Below are positions 1 to 6,184 of a DNA stretch of 9,803 bases, one piece after another. Made by a program: the position numbers and the translations under genes. The notes under the pieces were generated by a model. It saw only the letters and a list, made by a program, of their open reading frames with translations. It was not told where the DNA came from and did no database searches. The stretch covers positions 1-9,803 of the forward strand of contig JASHVT010000126.1 of NCBI GenBank assembly GCA_030039515.1, given 5' to 3'. This stretch comes from Nitrososphaerales archaeon. GTDB lineage: Archaea; Thermoproteota; Nitrososphaeria; Nitrososphaerales; Gagatemarchaeaceae. How positions within the stretch are numbered: position 1 is the stretch's first letter; every line of letters begins with the position of its first letter.

Positions 1-456
1 CTCGGGAGTGGCTTCTTTCACCATCCGGACTCTGGTTGGAAGACCGGATTGCTGCCACACTCCGTAGAGCCGCATCTCTCCGACGCCGTCAAAGAGCTGT
101 CCCGTCGCTGTCCCGACCTCTCGATCGTGCATCCCTTCCTCAATTGCCGCAATGACGGCGGCGTCAGACTGCTTGAAATCTTCCAGCAACCTGTCTGAAG
201 CCGATGTCCCGCCGGAAGCCAAACGCAACGCGTTATACGCCTCGCGAGTTAAGCGTTGGAAGACGGACTCCTCTTCAGTCTCATCTGCGCTGAGGCCCGA
301 GATTGGACTCGGTTCGGCGAGCCGAGGTCGGATTAGACTCGAAGCGGACCAGGGAGGCGGAAGATGTGAAATACGGTCTGGGAGGGGCGTCGGCGAGGTT
401 TCATGAAGAGAGAGGGAGCATGCCCTCGTGGGAGGCCGACCTCCCCTGGCGTTCAA
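1..456 (-). CDS. Unrecognised protein, partial at left edge, start unresolved
   Basis: Reading the minus strand from about base 300 to base 1 gives some 100 stop-free codons with normal protein composition, containing ADETEEESVFQRLT, then DRLLEDFKQSDAAVIAAIEE and finally FDGVGEMRLYGVWQQ. The gene leaves the window at its 3' side. I do not recognise the family. No ATG, GTG or TTG stands in frame just before this stretch. The nearest canonical in-frame start is TTG at 454-456, which sets the end given here, with a GTG at 541-543 beyond it. The residues between 300 and 456 are rich in Pro, Arg and Ser and look non-coding, so the true start may be non-canonical or the 5' end may be damaged. Coding status of 1-300 is fairly likely; the 5' boundary is not. 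Confidence 0.5.
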   Translation of the reverse strand, partial: MNARGGRPPTRACSLSLHETSPTPLPDRISHLPPPWSASSLIRPRLAEPSPISGLSADETEEESVFQRLTREAYNALRLASGGTSASDRLLEDFKQSDAAVIAAIEEGMHDREVGTATGQLFDGVGEMRLYGVWQQSGLPTRVRMVKEATPE

Positions 457-579
457 CTCTGCCCTTGGTAGGTCCAGGGAATGTCGAGCCGGTCGCTCAG
501 GTGCGGGGCGTCGACCTGCCTCGGCCGCGTTCGCAGTGCACACTTGAAAAGCACCGGGGTGCGAGCATGTGCCTAGAGG
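457..579. other. Intergenic stretch before the ABC-2 permease
   Basis: Together with the doubtful 300-456 part, this leaves about 280 bases with no convincing gene. I looked in all plus frames for the C-terminal end of an ABC ATPase, the usual upstream partner of the permease, and saw none. A stop (TAG, 574-576) sits in frame just before the permease start. An A/T-rich patch (TTGAAAAG, 544-551) lies about 30 bases before the permease GTG and is the only, weak, promoter candidate. Confidence 0.4.
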
Positions 580-1386
580 GTGGGAGCTGGTACGCGAGAC
601 TTTCTCAGTGACGTCTACTGGATCGGCTGGCGGGACGTCGTCCGATATCTCCGGCCGCTTCCCCTGTTCGTCATAAGACTCGTGTCGCCTCTGGTCATGG
701 TCGGGCTGTTCGCTCTCAGCTTTTCAAGCATCGGAGACTCCCTATCATTGACAATCGACTCGGTCAGATACGTCGAGTTCGTCTCCCCGGTCATCTTCCT
801 TCTGGTCGCAGACCTGGCGGCCATCCTGACGGGCCTCACCTTCCTGAGCGACAGGAGGTCCGGCTTCATGCAGCTCCTGGCGTCAACGCCAGTGTCGCGC
901 GGCGCCATCGCAGTCGGAAAGGTCCTTGCGACGTCGATGGTCGCGCTCTTGCAGGGCGTCGTGATGCTGGCCGCCCTCATCCTGTCGGGGATAGACCCCG
1001 GGTCTTCCTCCTACTCCTTTGCAGGGGTCGTGCTCATGGTGTTCCTGGCCGGGTTGACCTTCGCCGGAGTCTCGCTGGTCGTAGGCATACGGTTCAGGAC
1101 GCCCGAGGCGTTCTGGCAAGGGCTCGCGGTGGTGAGCTTTCCGCTCTTCCTCGTGAGCAACGCCCTGTCCCCTCTTTCCTCGATGCCAGCCTGGTTTGCG
1201 GTAGTCGCGAGCGCCAACCCGATGACGTATGCGATATCCGCGTTGCGGCACTTCCTCATCCCCGGGAGCTTTCCAATGTCGGACCTCCAGCTCTACCTTG
1301 ACATCGGGGTCGTATGCTTCTTTGACCTGCTTCTGATAGGAGCCTCGGTTTGGCACTTCGTGAGACGGATGGACGAGTCGCTGTAG
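580..1386 (+). CDS. ABC-2 type transporter permease
   Basis: This is a 268-residue integral membrane protein with about six hydrophobic segments: near residues 28-50, 66-90, 109-137, 146-170, 178-199 and 237-261. The ABC-2 family signature is visible. A cytoplasmic turn, SDRRSGFMQLLASTPVSR (90-107), precedes helix 3. Near the C-terminus SPLSSMPAWF (197-206) is followed by ANPMTYAISALRH (212-224), as in DrrB-like and multidrug or polysaccharide export permeases. Such proteins form the membrane channel of an exporter and need a separate ATPase, which is not next to it here. The start is the GTG at 580, the first possible start after an in-frame TAG. It lacks a well-spaced ribosome site, so translation may be leaderless. 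The length is normal for a complete family member. The substrate cannot be inferred. Confidence 0.88.
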   Translation: MGAGTRDFLSDVYWIGWRDVVRYLRPLPLFVIRLVSPLVMVGLFALSFSSIGDSLSLTIDSVRYVEFVSPVIFLLVADLAAILTGLTFLSDRRSGFMQLLASTPVSRGAIAVGKVLATSMVALLQGVVMLAALILSGIDPGSSSYSFAGVVLMVFLAGLTFAGVSLVVGIRFRTPEAFWQGLAVVSFPLFLVSNALSPLSSMPAWFAVVASANPMTYAISALRHFLIPGSFPMSDLQLYLDIGVVCFFDLLLIGASVWHFVRRMDESL

Positions 1387-1521
1387 TGCCTGCGTCCGCA
1401 TGGTTGCTGGCCGCTTCTGATCCGAGAGCCTACAGGGCCGCGTCAGGGACCCGTCAGGCTGCCACCGCGCGGACTCGGTGGCCGTCCGAAGTCATTGGCG
1501 AGCCCTATCGACACTATACGC

Positions 1522-3510
1522 TCAGTCTGTCCTAGGCGTCTGGTCGCTTCGCGGCCGCCGTAACGCGGCCTGCATCGCGATCAGCCTGCTAACCCGAGGG
1601 TCGCTCTTGGCAGGAGCATAGATGGGAGAATACATCAGCTCAAGCAGCGGCAGGTTGTGGAGCGCGAAAGCCTGCTCTAAGCAATCTACGAAGGCGTCCA
1701 TGTCCCCCAGCGCATAGTGGACGAACGCTTCGTGAATCGTTGTGAGTTCGCCCTCTTTCGCCTTGCCCTGTAGGAGTCCGACCATCCTGCGTGCGGTCTC
1801 TCTGTCCCCCGTCCGGGCCGCGAGGATCCCTCGGTAGGCCAAGGTCCACGCCCTCTTCGGCCCCAGCCCCTCCATCTCTGCCACCGCTTCCGCCGCTCTG
1901 ACATAGTCTCCCTTGCCTACGTAGTATTCGAACAGGTAAGCGGACGTCCTGTAGGTGACCAGGGGTCTGGTCTTCTCCCAGTGAGCGAGTGCGTCCGCCT
2001 CCCTCCCTGAATAAGCGTACGCACGCCCGAGAAATGCGATCACGTTGAGGTCGAGGGGGTCGACCACCTGAGCCGCCTCCAGCAGACGGACCGCTTCGTC
2101 TATCTTCCCGTCGCCAGCGGCGATCTGTGCCAGCCATCGGTACGGGTCAGAGAGGCTCGGGTTGAGCTCCATTGCTCTGCGCGCCTCCCTCTCGCTTCCG
2201 GCCATGTCGTCTTCGCCGAGCATGAGCCCTGACAGGGCGGAGTGGGCCTCTGCCAGCCCGCTGTCGAGGCTCAGCGCCTCTGTAAGCTGCTTCCTGGCTA
2301 GGTTGACCGAGTCCGCGTAGTTGCCCTCGCCCTCGGTGGCGAGCCAGAGGAGCGCTTCCGCGATCCCGACCTTAGCCCTCGCGAACATGGGGTCGCTTCG
2401 AACGGACTCCTCGAAGAGACCGAGAGCCTGCCTGACAGTCATCGCGGACCTTCTGTCGTTGAGGAGCTTCCTGGCACGGAGGAACGTCTTGTAGGCTTCG
2501 ATGTCATCGGTGTACCGCCCAGCCTTCGCAGACTGTGGAGCTGCAACCGGCTTCGAAGCCAGTCCGGTAATCGATTGCGATATCTGTTCCGCGACTTTGG
2601 AGGCGATCTCCGCCTGGACAGCGAGGATGTCGTCGAGTTCACTGTCGTACCTGTCAGACCAGACATGCTCCTCCGTAGCCACGTCTATCAGTTGGACCGT
2701 AATCCTGACGCGGCTGCCCGCCTTCCTGATGCTGCCCTCGACCAGGGTGCCCACGCCCAGTTCCCTGCCGATCTCGGAGGCCTTCTGCTCCTTCTTCTTG
2801 TAGCCCATCACCGAAGTCCTCGCGATCACCCTGAGGCTCTTCGCCTGGGCGAGCCTGTCGATCAGTTCCTCGGTCATGCCGTCGGCGAGGTATTCGTCGT
2901 CAGGGTCGGGACTGAAGTTGCTCAGCGGGAGGACCGCCACCCTCTCCCTCGGCAAGGCGCCCTTTGACGCGGGGGCCGGGGTCTCATCTCCCAGCCCAGC
3001 GATCCGGTAGACCTCGATCGGGACGCTCACATTCTTGAGCGGCGGGATGCCCAACGACTCGAACTTGCAGGACACCTTGTTGACGACGCTCTGGAAGACT
3101 TGGGCGCTCATGCACACGCCCCCGGGCGGCGAGAGGGGTTCAATCCTCGACGCGACGTTGACAGCGTCCCCGGCGATGTCCGTGCCTTGGTGGAACACGT
3201 CTCCCAGATGGATCCCTATCCGGACCTTGATCTCCTGTTCCTTGGGGCGGCCGAGGTTCAGCCCCTTGAGGGCGCTCTGGATCTCCACGGCGCAGTTCAC
3301 GGCGTCCCGCGCGCTCCCAAACTCCACTAGGAAGGCGTCTCCAATCGTCTTCACCTCCCTTCCTTCGTGACTGGCGAGTATCGGTCTAATCAGCCTCCTC
3401 TGTTCGTCGAGCAGCGACAGCGAGAGGGCCTCGTCCCTCTGGGCGAGCGAAGTGTAGCCCACCATGTCGGTAAACATGACTGCAGCGAGTCTGCGTTCGC
3501 CGTCTGGCAA
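1522..3510 (-). CDS. Class III adenylate/guanylate cyclase with TolB/FlgO-like and TPR domains
   Basis: This is a 662-residue, soluble-looking protein. The cyclase homology domain covers about residues 6-170. It has metal-binding Asp15 (FTDMVGYTSL) and Asp58 (KTIGDAFLVEF), the purine-selecting pair Lys54 and Asp111, and transition-state residues Asn118 and Arg122 (NVASRIE). All catalytic positions I can place are intact, and Lys/Asp predicts cAMP rather than cGMP. A TolB/FlgO-like domain follows (RVAVLPLSNFS, 190-200, then YLADGMTEELIDRLA and LVEGSIRKAGSRVRI, to about 310). TPR-like helical repeats fill about 335-650. This order is common in rhizobial and other soil-bacterial cyclases and unusual in archaea. 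The start is TTG at 3510, chosen because GAGGT stands 4 bases before it and the domain begins at residue 6. Its first 37 codons and its promoter are duplicated at 5947-6102. Confidence 0.9.
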   Translation of the reverse strand: MPDGERRLAAVMFTDMVGYTSLAQRDEALSLSLLDEQRRLIRPILASHEGREVKTIGDAFLVEFGSARDAVNCAVEIQSALKGLNLGRPKEQEIKVRIGIHLGDVFHQGTDIAGDAVNVASRIEPLSPPGGVCMSAQVFQSVVNKVSCKFESLGIPPLKNVSVPIEVYRIAGLGDETPAPASKGALPRERVAVLPLSNFSPDPDDEYLADGMTEELIDRLAQAKSLRVIARTSVMGYKKKEQKASEIGRELGVGTLVEGSIRKAGSRVRITVQLIDVATEEHVWSDRYDSELDDILAVQAEIASKVAEQISQSITGLASKPVAAPQSAKAGRYTDDIEAYKTFLRARKLLNDRRSAMTVRQALGLFEESVRSDPMFARAKVGIAEALLWLATEGEGNYADSVNLARKQLTEALSLDSGLAEAHSALSGLMLGEDDMAGSEREARRAMELNPSLSDPYRWLAQIAAGDGKIDEAVRLLEAAQVVDPLDLNVIAFLGRAYAYSGREADALAHWEKTRPLVTYRTSAYLFEYYVGKGDYVRAAEAVAEMEGLGPKRAWTLAYRGILAARTGDRETARRMVGLLQGKAKEGELTTIHEAFVHYALGDMDAFVDCLEQAFALHNLPLLELMYSPIYAPAKSDPRVSRLIAMQAALRRPRSDQTPRTD

Positions 3511-3553
3511 TGTGACCTCTTCGCGTTGACGTCGGATTAGTGATAAAACGGTT
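3398..3553 (-). repeat. 156-base direct repeat, left copy (intact cyclase 5' end)
   Basis: Bases 3398-3553 are identical, base for base, to 5947-6102 at a constant offset of 2549. Similarity stops at once on both sides (C at 3397 against A at 5946; C at 3554 against T at 6103). This copy is continuous with the full cyclase gene and holds its promoter, its ribosome site and codons 1-37. Perfect identity indicates a recent duplication or continuing recombination between the copies. Confidence 0.97.
3511..3553 (-). promoter_or_regulatory. Cyclase promoter and ribosome site
   Basis: On the minus strand a TATA-like TTTTATC (3542-3548) is preceded by AACCG, a possible BRE, and lies about 34 bases before the TTG start at 3510. 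A start of transcription about 26 bases downstream would fall near 3518, leaving a leader of under 10 bases that carries GAGGT (3515-3519). The whole element lies inside the 156-base direct repeat and so exists twice in the window. The assignment is by motif and spacing only. Confidence 0.5.
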
Positions 3554-3602
3554 CGCTACAGGTCATAGGACCGGTTTTGGGTAAGAGAAAGGCGACCGTT
3601 TG

Positions 3603-4808
3603 TCATTGGAGACTGGAGTCCCACGTTTCGGTCCAAGAGTTGCCGCTCGCGGGAATGTTGCTAGTCGTCGTGTCCTGAGTGCCTTGGGAGATGTAATACT
3701 GTGTGATGGGATTCGAGTTTATGTTCAGGTTCTCACAGCCACTACCGTCGCAGATATTCCCTGTGAGACTGAGCCCGCTAGTGCCATAAGTGAACTCGGG
3801 AATCTGGCAGTAATAGTTCGGGTTGACATAGTACCCTGCTGTACAGTAGGCATTGTTGGCCGGGGCTTCAGTGATGTAAAGCCCGTAAGTGGGCAGGTCT
3901 CGCATGCACTCGATGCTTTGTGCAGCGTTGTTTCCGTTATACGACCAGAAGATGTACCACAAGTCTCCTCCAGCGCCGCAGTTAGCGTTCGGGTAGATCT
4001 GGGTGTCTATGGTAGTCCCTCCCACTCCGCTCATCCAGCTGTAAGGCTGGATGAACGTGGCGCTTGAACTGCAACTGGAGCACTTGGCAAATTCGGTCCA
4101 CAGACTCAGATTCTCGCTGTTCGCTTCAGAGGGTATCGGCAAGTGGCAGCATATGAAATCCACGCCACCTTGAACTAAATATGACGAACCACCTGAAGCA
4201 TTGGCCACACCGACCCACTGAAAGAGCGCGCAACACGCCCCCGTCTCCTCGCTTCCGAGCGCGGAGTGCTCGGCAAAGTTGTTAGGGACCTGCAAGTTGC
4301 CATATGCTTCGTCCACAGAACCAGTGCTCGTGCATACCCCGATGATCTCGTAGGTGCAGTACTGACCTTGATAACCTCCCCAATTCGCTGAGCCACCCGC
4401 TTCAAAGCCCAATTGGGTGGTGTTCGTGTAGTCCATCGAGACTATGGTGTCGTTGCTCACGACGACCTGGGTGTCGATGTAAGCGTCACCGTTGGCAGAC
4501 CAAAGGATTACGTTCTCGACAGAGGTTGTGGTTGGACCCCAAGAATATCCAAAGCTGGAATACTGCTCGGCTTTGAATTGTACACCATTCGCGAGCTGCT
4601 CAAAGCGCGCAGAGCTTTCAATCATGGACACCATAGAGTCACCAGTGCTAGCCACCGCCGCAGCCCCCGGGAATCCAGCGGGCGGCGAGGGAGACGTGAC
4701 TACTGCCGCCCGGGCGGCAGTCCCGAAGACGGACAACACCCCGACCGCTAGTATGAATATTAGAAGGACTGAAAAGAGTCTGGCTTGGTGCCTTGTTCGT
4801 CGAATCAA
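3603..4808 (-). CDS. Secreted Cys-rich eqolisin (peptidase G1)-like protein
   Basis: This is a 401-residue exported protein. Residues 1-34 form a classical signal peptide: a basic start (MIRRTRHQAR), a hydrophobic core (LFSVLLIFILAVG) and an Ala-rich cleavage site near TAARA. The mature part is rich in Ser, Thr, Asn, Gly and Tyr and resembles the glutamic-peptidase (eqolisin, G1) beta-sandwich in motif order. NWGGY (142-146) is followed by WVGV (198-201), then LVQGGVDF (211-218) with Gln213 as candidate catalytic Gln, LWTEF (236-240), and YITEAP (311-316) with Glu314 as candidate catalytic Glu. Fourteen cysteines suggest disulfides outside the cell. Known eqolisins act at acid pH. Start: TTG at 4808, preceded by an in-frame TAG two codons upstream and an AGGTAG ribosome site. 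The 5' region is shared with the divergent regulator. The G1 call rests on motif order alone; a non-catalytic concanavalin-like domain is the main alternative. Confidence 0.55.
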   Translation of the reverse strand: MIRRTRHQARLFSVLLIFILAVGVLSVFGTAARAAVVTSPSPPAGFPGAAAVASTGDSMVSMIESSARFEQLANGVQFKAEQYSSFGYSWGPTTTSVENVILWSANGDAYIDTQVVVSNDTIVSMDYTNTTQLGFEAGGSANWGGYQGQYCTYEIIGVCTSTGSVDEAYGNLQVPNNFAEHSALGSEETGACCALFQWVGVANASGGSSYLVQGGVDFICCHLPIPSEANSENLSLWTEFAKCSSCSSSATFIQPYSWMSGVGGTTIDTQIYPNANCGAGGDLWYIFWSYNGNNAAQSIECMRDLPTYGLYITEAPANNAYCTAGYYVNPNYYCQIPEFTYGTSGLSLTGNICDGSGCENLNINSNPITQYYISQGTQDTTTSNIPASGNSWTETWDSSLQ

Positions 4809-4901
4809 GTTCTACCTAAACGATAATGGTTGACTTTCGATTATGCATATGCCACACAACTGGGAAGAAACTATTTATCGAAGATTGCGCCTTAATCACC
4901 G
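4809..4901. promoter_or_regulatory. Divergent promoter region with GCATATGC palindrome
   Basis: This 93-base gap serves two divergent genes. On the plus strand CTATTTATCG (4871-4880) is a good TATA element about 26 bases before the TTG of the winged-helix gene, so its message is probably leaderless. On the minus strand the AT-rich 4841-4850 is the best TATA candidate for the secreted protein, giving a short leader with AGGTAG. The perfect 8-base palindrome GCATATGC (4845-4852) lies between the two promoters and is a candidate operator. ATAAT/ATTAT inverted arms (4823-4827 and 4840-4844) flank the same zone. Which protein binds there is not shown. Confidence 0.45.
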
Positions 4902-5447
4902 TTGAAGTCAAGGCTCCTCTTAGCCACTCTGATGGGTCTCTCAATTCTATTCACCGCGACCCTGTTGATTACAGTTGGCGCCCGTGGGGAGGCCCTCCAG
5001 CCAGGTGGAGCCGGCTTCCAGGGAAGCAGCGCTGTTTCCGCCGGCACGAACCAAACTCAGTACATTGCAGTCCTGCTATCGGCGATCCTCGCCCCCGCGA
5101 GTTGGGGAGCCTTGGTTTGTTCCCTAGTTTGGAGGGGGAGAAACAGGTCCCAGTGGACTGGGGTCGGGCTGACAGAGGATATTTTCAATTCGATGGTCTC
5201 ATCAAAGGGAGGACAGACCAGAGTTTCGGTGCTGAACACGCTATCTGAGCCCAAGGACAGGTTTGAACTCGCTAAGGCCCTAGGACTACAGTGGAAGACG
5301 ATTGACCACCATGTCAGGATTCTGCTAGCCGAGGGCCTCGTGCGAGAGGAGAGAGCGTATGGGAGGGTGAGACTCTACGAACTCACTGCTCAAGGGAGGA
5401 CTGCACTCGACGCTGCTCGCACCACGGTGAAAACGTTGCGAACCTAG
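4902..5447 (+). CDS. Membrane-anchored winged-helix transcriptional regulator
   Basis: This is a 181-residue protein with two parts. The N-terminal part has two hydrophobic helices (about 4-26 and 54-77) enclosing a loop of about 27 residues predicted to face outside, placing both ends in the cytoplasm. The C-terminal part (about 95-180) is an ArsR-like winged helix: TRVSVLNTLSEPKDRFELAK, then a recognition helix around WKTIDHHVRILLAEGLV (131-147) and a wing at YGRVRLYELTAQG. Archaeal genomes hold many such one-component membrane regulators that sense outside and bind DNA inside. The start is TTG at 4902: MKSR supplies the basic start of helix 1, and a TATA box lies about 26 bases upstream, so the message is probably leaderless. 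It diverges from the secreted protein gene and lies 51 bases before the small membrane protein gene. It may control one or both; the ligand is unknown. Confidence 0.82.
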   Translation: MKSRLLLATLMGLSILFTATLLITVGARGEALQPGGAGFQGSSAVSAGTNQTQYIAVLLSAILAPASWGALVCSLVWRGRNRSQWTGVGLTEDIFNSMVSSKGGQTRVSVLNTLSEPKDRFELAKALGLQWKTIDHHVRILLAEGLVREERAYGRVRLYELTAQGRTALDAARTTVKTLRT

Positions 5448-5453
5448 CGTTTT
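5430..5453 (+). terminator. Hairpin around the winged-helix gene stop codon
   Basis: The arms AAAACG (5430-5435) and CGTTTT (5448-5453) pair perfectly around a 12-base loop that contains the TAG stop (5445-5447). The right arm ends in four Ts. It could act as a weak terminator or limit read-through into the next gene 51 bases on. It is one of four stop codons in this window placed inside an inverted repeat. Confidence 0.3.
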
Positions 5454-5498
5454 GCCGCCCTTCCCTTTGACGGCGGAGTCACCAACCGGAGTGTCTGG

Positions 5499-5861
5499 TT
5501 GAAGCTCAAGACCGCCAGGAGACTTGCATCAGTGGCATTGGTAATGTTCGTGTTCACCTTCTTCGCCCCAGTTCTATATTCACCGCGTCTGTTCGCCCAG
5601 TCCTGTTGTTCAGGTATCACTGATACAGCCGGCCTGGAATCAATTGGGTACGCAATCTCGCATTGGGGGGCAACCTATTCGTTCAATGGTGGCGCCCAAC
5701 TGTGGGGCTACGCCTTTCTTCCTGAGGGATACTTCGCATTTCCTCGGGGAAGTACACTCACGACGTTCGGGGTCCTTGTGTTTCTCATGACTCCCATTCT
5801 GGCAGCTGCCATACTCCTCATGGTGCCAGAGATATTCGAGACCTTCAGGCGGTTTCTATAG
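5499..5861 (+). CDS. Small two-helix membrane protein, unknown function
   Basis: This is a 120-residue protein that I do not recognise. A basic start (MKLKTARR) leads into a hydrophobic helix (about 10-27). A polar, aromatic and Gly-rich segment follows (about 28-85, with a Cys-Cys pair at 36-37 and a PEGYFAFPRG stretch), then a second helix (about 87-109) and a short basic tail. By the positive-inside rule both ends face the cytoplasm and the middle is outside, the same layout as the loop of the upstream regulator. The start is TTG at 5499, supported by GGAGTG (5488-5493) at proper spacing and by the basic residues it adds. It lies 51 bases after the regulator on the same strand, so a shared message is likely. 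A role as co-sensor, immunity or anchor partner of the secreted protein is guesswork. Confidence 0.6.
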   Translation: MKLKTARRLASVALVMFVFTFFAPVLYSPRLFAQSCCSGITDTAGLESIGYAISHWGATYSFNGGAQLWGYAFLPEGYFAFPRGSTLTTFGVLVFLMTPILAAAILLMVPEIFETFRRFL

Positions 5862-5867
5862 GAACTG

Positions 5868-6059
5868 TCATTCATGGCGGTGGCCGACAACTCTATGTTC
5901 GAAGAAGGGAGTCATCGACCAAAAACAAGCACAATCGGAGTCAAGACTCTGTTCGTCGAGCAGCGACAGCGAGAGGGCCTCGTCCCTCTGGGCGAGCGAA
6001 GTGTAGCCCACCATGTCGGTAAACATGACTGCAGCGAGTCTGCGTTCGCCGTCTGGCAA
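5868..6059 (-). pseudogene. Truncated duplicate of the cyclase 5' end
   Basis: From the duplicated TTG start at 6059 the first 37 codons match the intact cyclase exactly (through LSLLDEQ). At 5946 the frame leaves the repeat and runs 26 more codons into unrelated cassette DNA, ending at 5868. The fragment keeps metal-binding Asp15 but lacks Asp58, Lys54, Asn118 and Arg122, so it cannot be a cyclase. The promoter and ribosome site are also duplicated, so it may be transcribed. That transcription would run antisense to the small membrane protein gene. Confidence 0.85.
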
Positions 6060-6102
6060 TGTGACCTCTTCGCGTTGACGTCGGATTAGTGATAAAACGG
6101 TT
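5947..6102 (-). repeat. 156-base direct repeat, right copy (broken cyclase 5' end)
   Basis: This copy is identical to 3398-3553 and in the same orientation. It lies 70 bases past the stop of the SRPBCC gene and carries the cyclase promoter (TTTTATC at 6091-6097 on the minus strand), GAGGT and 37 codons. It marks the right end of the putative cassette. There is no tRNA or other usual attachment-site gene at either copy. Confidence 0.97.
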
Positions 6103-6169
6103 TGTAGGGACGGTCGTGCTGACATAGCCCAGGAGGCCAAGAAGAGCGGACGGGCTTCCGGGAAGGAGT

Positions 6170-6184
6170 GCCCTAGTGTAGGGC
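6170..6184 (-). other. Hairpin containing the SRPBCC stop codon
   Basis: GCCCTA and TAGGGC pair perfectly with a 3-base loop, and the TAG stop (6173-6175) is inside one arm. No T-run follows on the minus strand, so a simple terminator role is doubtful. Confidence 0.35.

Larger units (their letters stand above)
3554..5946. mobile_element. Putative 2.4-kb integrated cassette between direct repeats
   Basis: The 2393 bases between the two 156-base repeats hold three genes that form a unit: a secreted eqolisin-like protein, a membrane winged-helix regulator and a small membrane protein. Hand counts on sample lines give about 47-57% GC here against about 62-70% in the cyclase and the genes to the right, which fits separate origin. 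Removing the cassette plus one repeat would rebuild a plain order in which the SRPBCC gene is followed by the cyclase. One copy restoring an intact gene while the other is a fragment is the hallmark of insertion into a gene's 5' end. No integrase, transposase or terminal inverted repeat is present, so the mechanism is unknown, and homologous (Campbell-type) integration of a circle of about 2549 bases is possible. Calling it mobile is inference. Confidence 0.5.

Noticed and set aside
303..611. Plus-strand open frame of 102 codons starting TTG
   Set aside because: Its composition is unlike a folded protein, it overlaps the permease start and has no recognisable motif; such frames are common by chance at this GC content.
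883..1401. Long minus-strand open frame opposite the permease
   Set aside because: It is the antisense shadow of a clear membrane-protein gene, with charged, low-complexity residues and no motif.
1640..2137. Minus-strand open frame within the cyclase TPR region
   Set aside because: It is an alternative frame of the cyclase with Gly/Arg-rich composition typical of a GC-rich shadow.
4413..4833. Plus-strand open frames opposite the secreted protein gene
   Set aside because: They are antisense shadows; the minus strand gives a signal peptide and a coherent exoprotein.
3398..6102. Insertion sequence or transposon
   Set aside because: No transposase gene and no terminal inverted repeats are present, and a 156-base target duplication is far too long for an IS; homologous or site-specific integration fits better.
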